From JAYFQE01 sp034927345 (GTDB lineage Bacteria; Bacillota; Clostridia; Saccharofermentanales; UBA5734), in the NCBI GenBank assembly GCA_034927345.1, contig JAYFQE010000023.1:62001-126000 (forward strand): a stretch of DNA of 64,000 nt, read 5' to 3'. A model generated the notes under the pieces. The model was not told the DNA's origin. It worked only from the letters and a program-made list of their open reading frames with translations, and searched no databases. Below, one piece after another: positions 60,060 through 64,000 of the stretch; the first letter of the stretch is position 1; every line of letters starts with the position of its first letter. The position numbers and the translations under genes were made by a program.

Positions 60060-61514
60060 TTACTCGCTCCCTTCGGGTTTTTCCACCGCAGCTTCGCCGG
60101 CTATCCTGGCTTCCGCCGCCGATGGCCCGCCGATATCGCGGACCATCGATTTTGAGCGCCAGCGGCCGCTAAAATAATAGGGCAGTACAATCGCCAGGCC
60201 AATCAGCCAGCCCAGCGGGAAACTGAAAAACATATTGTCACGGCCGAACCGGTCTGCCAGGAAATAGGCCAGAGGCACCCGGGCCAGCCAGAGAGAAGCC
60301 ATGGTGGCGACTAAGGGGATAATCGATTCGCCGGCGCCCCTTAAAGCGCCATTGACGATAAACAAGACCGACAGCAGGATATAGAAAGGCACAACCCGGA
60401 TCAGATAAGCCTCGCCGGCCAGAATGACGTCCGGCTCGTCAGTAAACAGACGCATCAAATAACCGGCTGTCAGCAGAATCAGCGTACAGATTGCCAGACT
60501 GACCACAGTCGACAGGACGAGCGTCGAACGGATACCCTTTTTAACCCGGTCCAGCCGGCCGGCGCCGATATTCTGACCGACATAAGTCATGATGGCGGTC
60601 GAAAAAGTCAGTAAAGGGAGAAAGGCAAAGGAGTCAATCTTGCTGGCGCCGTTGAAACCGGCCATAAAGGTTGACTGATAGCTGTTGATTAAGCTTTGCA
60701 GAACCATCGTGCCCAAAGAAAAGAACATATTCTGTAATCCGGCCGGCAAACCCAGACGGACGCTGTCCTTCAAGATATTCCAGTCGAAATCCAGATGGCG
60801 CAAATGGATCCGGATATAAGCCTGCCGCCGGTTGATATGATAAATACCGAACAGAAAAGACACCAGTTGGGAGATAATTGTCGCCCAGGCTACGCCGGCA
60901 ACATCCCAGTGCCACAATAAAACAAAGGCCAGATCCAGAATAATATTCAGGACAGTGGCAATAGACAGGTAGATCAATGGTGAACGGCTGTCCCCCAAGC
61001 CCTGCAAAATGCCGCTGTTGATATTGTAGCCAAAGCTGGCCAGCGTACCGATGAAAATAATCTGCATATAAGTCGTCGCCTGACCGATGGTATCCGCAGG
61101 CGTATTCATCAGCAGAAGCAGCGGGTGGCTCAGCAGGATTCCCAATACCGATAAGGGAACGACGATGACCAGCATGGCCAGATAAATCGTATCGATAGCT
61201 TTTTTAACGCTTTGCCGGTCGCCGGCGCCATAATATTGGGAGATGATAATGGTTGCTCCCATACCGATGCCCATAAAAAGCGAGTTGATCAAAAAAATAA
61301 CGGGAAAAGCCGTCCCGACAGCCGCCAGCGCTGTCTTCCCGACAAAATTGCCGACGACGGCGCTGTCGACAATATTGTAAAGTTGCTGCAGGATATTGCC
61401 CAGAAGCAGCGGCAGGGCAAATCGTAAAATCAGACGCCATGGCTGACCCTGAGTCATATTCATCAGGTGCGTCTTATCGCTGCCCTTATTTTGGATGTCT
61501 GCAGTTTTAGTCAA
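60060..61514 (-). CDS. MATE-family efflux transporter
   Basis: A 484-residue transporter with 12 hydrophobic segments. MTQGQPWRLILRFALPLLLGNILQQLYN and the repeated ALGTAFPVIFLINSLFMGIGMGATIIISQY-type segment of the N-terminal half are typical. MATE proteins export drugs or cationic compounds using H+ or Na+. The start is TTG 61514 with AGAGG 6 bases upstream, or possibly ATG 61463. Upstream lies the metallo-beta-lactamase-fold gene. Confidence 0.92.
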   Translation of the reverse strand: MTKTADIQNKGSDKTHLMNMTQGQPWRLILRFALPLLLGNILQQLYNIVDSAVVGNFVGKTALAAVGTAFPVIFLINSLFMGIGMGATIIISQYYGAGDRQSVKKAIDTIYLAMLVIVVPLSVLGILLSHPLLLLMNTPADTIGQATTYMQIIFIGTLASFGYNINSGILQGLGDSRSPLIYLSIATVLNIILDLAFVLLWHWDVAGVAWATIISQLVSFLFGIYHINRRQAYIRIHLRHLDFDWNILKDSVRLGLPAGLQNMFFSLGTMVLQSLINSYQSTFMAGFNGASKIDSFAFLPLLTFSTAIMTYVGQNIGAGRLDRVKKGIRSTLVLSTVVSLAICTLILLTAGYLMRLFTDEPDVILAGEAYLIRVVPFYILLSVLFIVNGALRGAGESIIPLVATMASLWLARVPLAYFLADRFGRDNMFFSFPLGWLIGLAIVLPYYFSGRWRSKSMVRDIGGPSAAEARIAGEAAVEKPEGSE

Positions 61515-61575
61515 AACAGCCTCTTCCCTGCCGGCGGCATTTATATTAACAGATGGTAAAATATTGTATCATGTT

Positions 61576-62346
61576 TCAGCTGATGGTAAAAGAGTCTCCC
61601 GGCTTAACCGGTATATGAATCCGGATTTCCGGCATCACGGACTGCATTTTATCGGCAAAATCACGATACAGCGCTTCGAATCCATGCGCATGCATCGGAA
61701 AAATATGCTTTGGCCGCAGGCGTTCCGCCAGATATTCAACACCGTCCAGCAGAGCGGTTTCCTGATAGCCGTCGCTGGTGCTGACCGGTAAAAAAGCGAT
61801 ATCCAAAGTTCTGCCGGCAGCCGCCAGTTTTGCCGCCAGCCAGTCGGCTTCCCGCCGGAAGTCCGTCCGGTATGCGCTTGTATCGTCCCAGACCGCCAGG
61901 TCGCCGCCGTGATAATAAACCCTGTCCGGGCCTGCCGCCAGAAAGGACACTCCGCTGTCGGTCGACCGGGACGCCCAAACAGAAAAGGATGCTGTTTGGA
62001 TAAAGCCGCGGGGTTCTGCGATTTGGCAATTCGCCAGATTTTTTACTTTGGCGGTCGCCCGGCCTTCCTGACCCACAATCAGGGTTGTCCCGGGATACCC
62101 GGCGGCATCGCGCATCAAATCGATATCGAAATGGTCGGCATGCTGATGGGATGAAAAGATATACAGCGGACGATCCTGATAGGCCGACGGATCAAAAACG
62201 CCCTGGTTTAACGTACCGGCTGCCGGCCGGAGCGGGAGGCGCCCGTAATCAAACAACAATCGATAACCGGCTGTTTCTGCAAGCCAGGCGCTGTGTCCGA
62301 GATACCAGATCCGGACTTCAGAGGCGGCTTCTTGAGCGATCGCCAT
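61576..62346 (-). CDS. Metallo-beta-lactamase-fold hydrolase (UlaG-like)
   Basis: A 256-residue protein of the MBL fold. Start ATG 62346 with AGGGGG about 9 bases upstream; the GTG nine bases earlier is less likely. The zinc motif HQHADH is in FSSHQHADHFDIDL. WYLGHSAWLAETAGYRLLFDYG and MHAHGFEALYRDFA are family features. This resembles the uncharacterised UlaG-like hydrolases of Bacillota; the substrate is not known. It ends 13 bases from the ATPase gene start of the iron-type importer, on the same strand. Confidence 0.85.
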   Translation of the reverse strand: MAIAQEAASEVRIWYLGHSAWLAETAGYRLLFDYGRLPLRPAAGTLNQGVFDPSAYQDRPLYIFSSHQHADHFDIDLMRDAAGYPGTTLIVGQEGRATAKVKNLANCQIAEPRGFIQTASFSVWASRSTDSGVSFLAAGPDRVYYHGGDLAVWDDTSAYRTDFRREADWLAAKLAAAGRTLDIAFLPVSTSDGYQETALLDGVEYLAERLRPKHIFPMHAHGFEALYRDFADKMQSVMPEIRIHIPVKPGDSFTIS

Positions 62347-62358
62347 GACTATCACCCC

Positions 62359-63171
62359 CTAAAGATCGTTTACTTCATAATCCCAATGTCCGGAAGGTGT
62401 TTGAAAGGTTCTGGCCTGAATGCCAAAAGCATAGCCGATATGCCCCTCATGCAGAACATCTTCCGGATCCCCTGCGGCTATGAGCCTGCCTTGACAGATT
62501 AACAAAAGCCGGCTGCAATATTTGGCCGCAGCTCTCAAGTCATGCATGACGGCAATCACCAATTTTCCGGCTCCAGCCAATTCGCGGACCAGCAAGAATA
62601 CTTGATTGGTATATCGGATATCAAGACTTGCGGTCGGTTCATCCAGCAGCAGAAGCGGCGTATTCTGAGCCAAGGCCCGGGCGAACATGACCCGCTGCCG
62701 TTCGCCGCCGGATAACGCGGTAACACGCTTATCAGCATCAGGCGTACAGCCGGCGGCCTCCATACAACGGTCGACATAAGCCTCGTCATCCGCCGAATAG
62801 GCGGCGATGCTGGAGCTATAGGGATGGCGGCCCATCATAACGACGTCGCGCGCGGGAAAGTCGAACGGGATAACGGTGTCCTGATGCATATAAGTGCAGA
62901 GGCGCGCCAGTTCGCGAGGTTTATATGCTTGAACACACCGTCCGTTGCAGAATACCTGCCCTTCCGTCGGATGAATCAGGCTGCCCAGCTGGCGAAGCAG
63001 CGTCGATTTTCCGGCGCCGTTCGGCCCGACGACACCGATGAATTCGCCATTGGCCGCGGTAAAGGAAATATCTTTCAGGATGGTTACAGGATTCTCCCGG
63101 CCGACCTGATAAGACAAGTTCCGGCATTCAACTTGAACCGGATTGATATTCAACGATAGCCCTTCAGTCAT
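62359..63171 (-). CDS. Iron-siderophore/cobalamin-type ABC transporter ATP-binding protein
   Basis: A 270-residue FecE/FhuC-type ABC ATPase. Walker A is GPNGAGKST, the signature LSGGERQRVMFARALAQ, and Walker B LLLLDEPTASLD. The start overlaps the FecCD permease stop as ATGA, so the two form one importer. It imports ferric siderophores, haem or cobalamin; the substrate cannot be fixed because the binding protein is not in the window. Confidence 0.93.
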   Translation of the reverse strand: MTEGLSLNINPVQVECRNLSYQVGRENPVTILKDISFTAANGEFIGVVGPNGAGKSTLLRQLGSLIHPTEGQVFCNGRCVQAYKPRELARLCTYMHQDTVIPFDFPARDVVMMGRHPYSSSIAAYSADDEAYVDRCMEAAGCTPDADKRVTALSGGERQRVMFARALAQNTPLLLLDEPTASLDIRYTNQVFLLVRELAGAGKLVIAVMHDLRAAAKYCSRLLLICQGRLIAAGDPEDVLHEGHIGYAFGIQARTFQTPSGHWDYEVNDL

Positions 63172-64000
63172 GTCAACGGCCCTCCCTTGCGTGCCGAACG
63201 AAACAGCAGGTACAGAAAATACGGCGCGCCTACCAAAGCAGTCACCACGCCGACCGAAATCTCAGCTCCGGTCGGCCAGGCGATCAGGCGGGTGCCCAAA
63301 TCGCACAGCAGCAGAAAAATCGAACCGCCGAAAGCGCTGGCCACCACCAGCGGCCGATGGGACGGACCAACCAGCATGCGCATAATATGGGGAATAATTA
63401 AACCGACAAACCCGATCGGCCCGGTAAAAGATACAATAGAACCGGTGCAGATCGAAGCGAGCAGAATCATCACAAGGCGTGTTGACATCGGGGAAACGCC
63501 AAGAGACCGGGCTTCTTCATCACCTAAAAGGAGAATGTCCAGGTCCCTGGCTTTAACAATGATGATGATTAAGGTCAAAACAACCGGCAGCAGCATCGCT
63601 TGGACATGTTCCCAGCGCCGGTTGGCCAGGCCGCCCATCGTCCAGAAGATATAGCTGGAAACCTGATATTCATTGGCCATGGTCAAAGCAAGGGACGTCA
63701 AAGCGCCAAACAGGGCGCTGATCGCCATACCGCTCATAACCAGAGTAACCGTCCTGGACTGGCCGCCGCTGGAAAAAGCAATGCCGAGAATCATCGCCAC
63801 GGCCAGCAAAGCGCCGCAAAAAGCAAAAGCCGGCAGCGCGAAAAACGCCGTTGCTCCACCCGCAATGGCCAGTAAAGCGCCCAGGCTGGCTCCGGCCGAC
63901 ACGCCCAGGATGCCCGGTTCGGCTAAAGGATTGCGAAACAGGCCTTGCATGACTGTACCGGAAACAGCCAGACCGCCGCCGGCCAGAACAGCGGCAATAA
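63168..64000 (-). CDS. FecCD-family iron-type permease, 5' end outside the window
   Basis: At least 277 residues of a membrane permease. The reading frame is open to the right edge (64000), where it reads IAAVLAGGGLAVSGTVMQGLFRNPLAEPGILGVSAG, a typical internal FecCD stretch, so the N-terminus is missing. The rest has about eight hydrophobic segments and the conserved GFVGLIIPHIMRMLVGPSHR. Its stop overlaps the ATPase gene. Confidence 0.93.
   Translation of the reverse strand, partial: IAAVLAGGGLAVSGTVMQGLFRNPLAEPGILGVSAGASLGALLAIAGGATAFFALPAFAFCGALLAVAMILGIAFSSGGQSRTVTLVMSGMAISALFGALTSLALTMANEYQVSSYIFWTMGGLANRRWEHVQAMLLPVVLTLIIIIVKARDLDILLLGDEEARSLGVSPMSTRLVMILLASICTGSIVSFTGPIGFVGLIIPHIMRMLVGPSHRPLVVASAFGGSIFLLLCDLGTRLIAWPTGAEISVGVVTALVGAPYFLYLLFRSARKGGPLT

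Noticed and set aside
1..64000. CRISPR array, prophage, complete insertion sequence, tRNA or rRNA
   Set aside because: No spaced repeats, integrase, phage structural genes, transposase with terminal repeats, or tRNA/rRNA segments were seen.

Overview
The window is a stretch of bacterial chromosome, about half G+C, that looks like a member of the Bacillota, most probably class Clostridia. The evidence is the uninterrupted S10-spc-alpha ribosomal operon with a KOW-domain gene between map and infA, an energy-coupling factor (ECF) transporter module directly after rplQ, a zinc-type S14, Hsp33, FtsEX next to a coiled-coil M23 peptidase, a DUF1836 regulator, and strong AGGAGG ribosome binding sites with several GTG and TTG starts. 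I saw no rRNA, tRNA, CRISPR array, prophage or complete insertion sequence.

Layout. 0-3.5 kb: an AraC regulator with a corrinoid-type methyltransferase of the URO-D family, a convergent lactonase and a small zinc-ribbon gene. 3.6-26.8 kb, all on the minus strand: the ribosomal superoperon, transcribed from rpsJ (26.4 kb) down to rplQ (10.3 kb), then ecfA1-A2 (fused), ecfT, a ROK kinase, truA, pncB and a cyclophilin. 26.8-35.5 kb, minus strand: hslO, a methyltransferase, a cell-wall module (ftsE, ftsX, M23 peptidase, S41 protease), a CdaR-like regulator and a UgpC/MsmX-type sugar ABC ATPase. 35.9-40.7 kb, plus strand: argC-argB-argD-argF plus a GNAT acetyltransferase behind a promoter overlapped by two ARG boxes. 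40.7-48.9 kb, minus strand: small membrane proteins, an FMN-riboswitch-controlled RibU, alr, nnrDE, trxA, metA and a uridine-kinase-like gene. 49-55.1 kb: a CBM9-like protein, a DUF1836-NfeD-flotillin operon and a polar amino acid ABC transporter. 55.1-64 kb: dinB, a GDPD-MFS-ROK group, FmdB, MATE, a metallo-beta-lactamase-fold protein and the start of an iron-type ABC importer that runs off the right edge.

How the parts connect. The RibU substrate subunit at 42 kb has its own FMN riboswitch and can use the EcfA-EcfT module encoded after rplQ. FtsEX is encoded with a coiled-coil M23 hydrolase of the type it usually controls. The arg cluster lacks argJ, and a translationally coupled GNAT gene sits where an N-acetylglutamate-forming enzyme would be useful. 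MetA carries Glu at position 111, the residue linked to acetyl-CoA use.

Most of the window is housekeeping. No clearly new multi-gene system is evident. The best leads are the ARG-box/arg/GNAT arrangement, the ECF ATPase fusion, the enlarged L17 and L22, the DUF1836-NfeD-flotillin operon with its operator-like palindrome, and a few strong intergenic hairpins.
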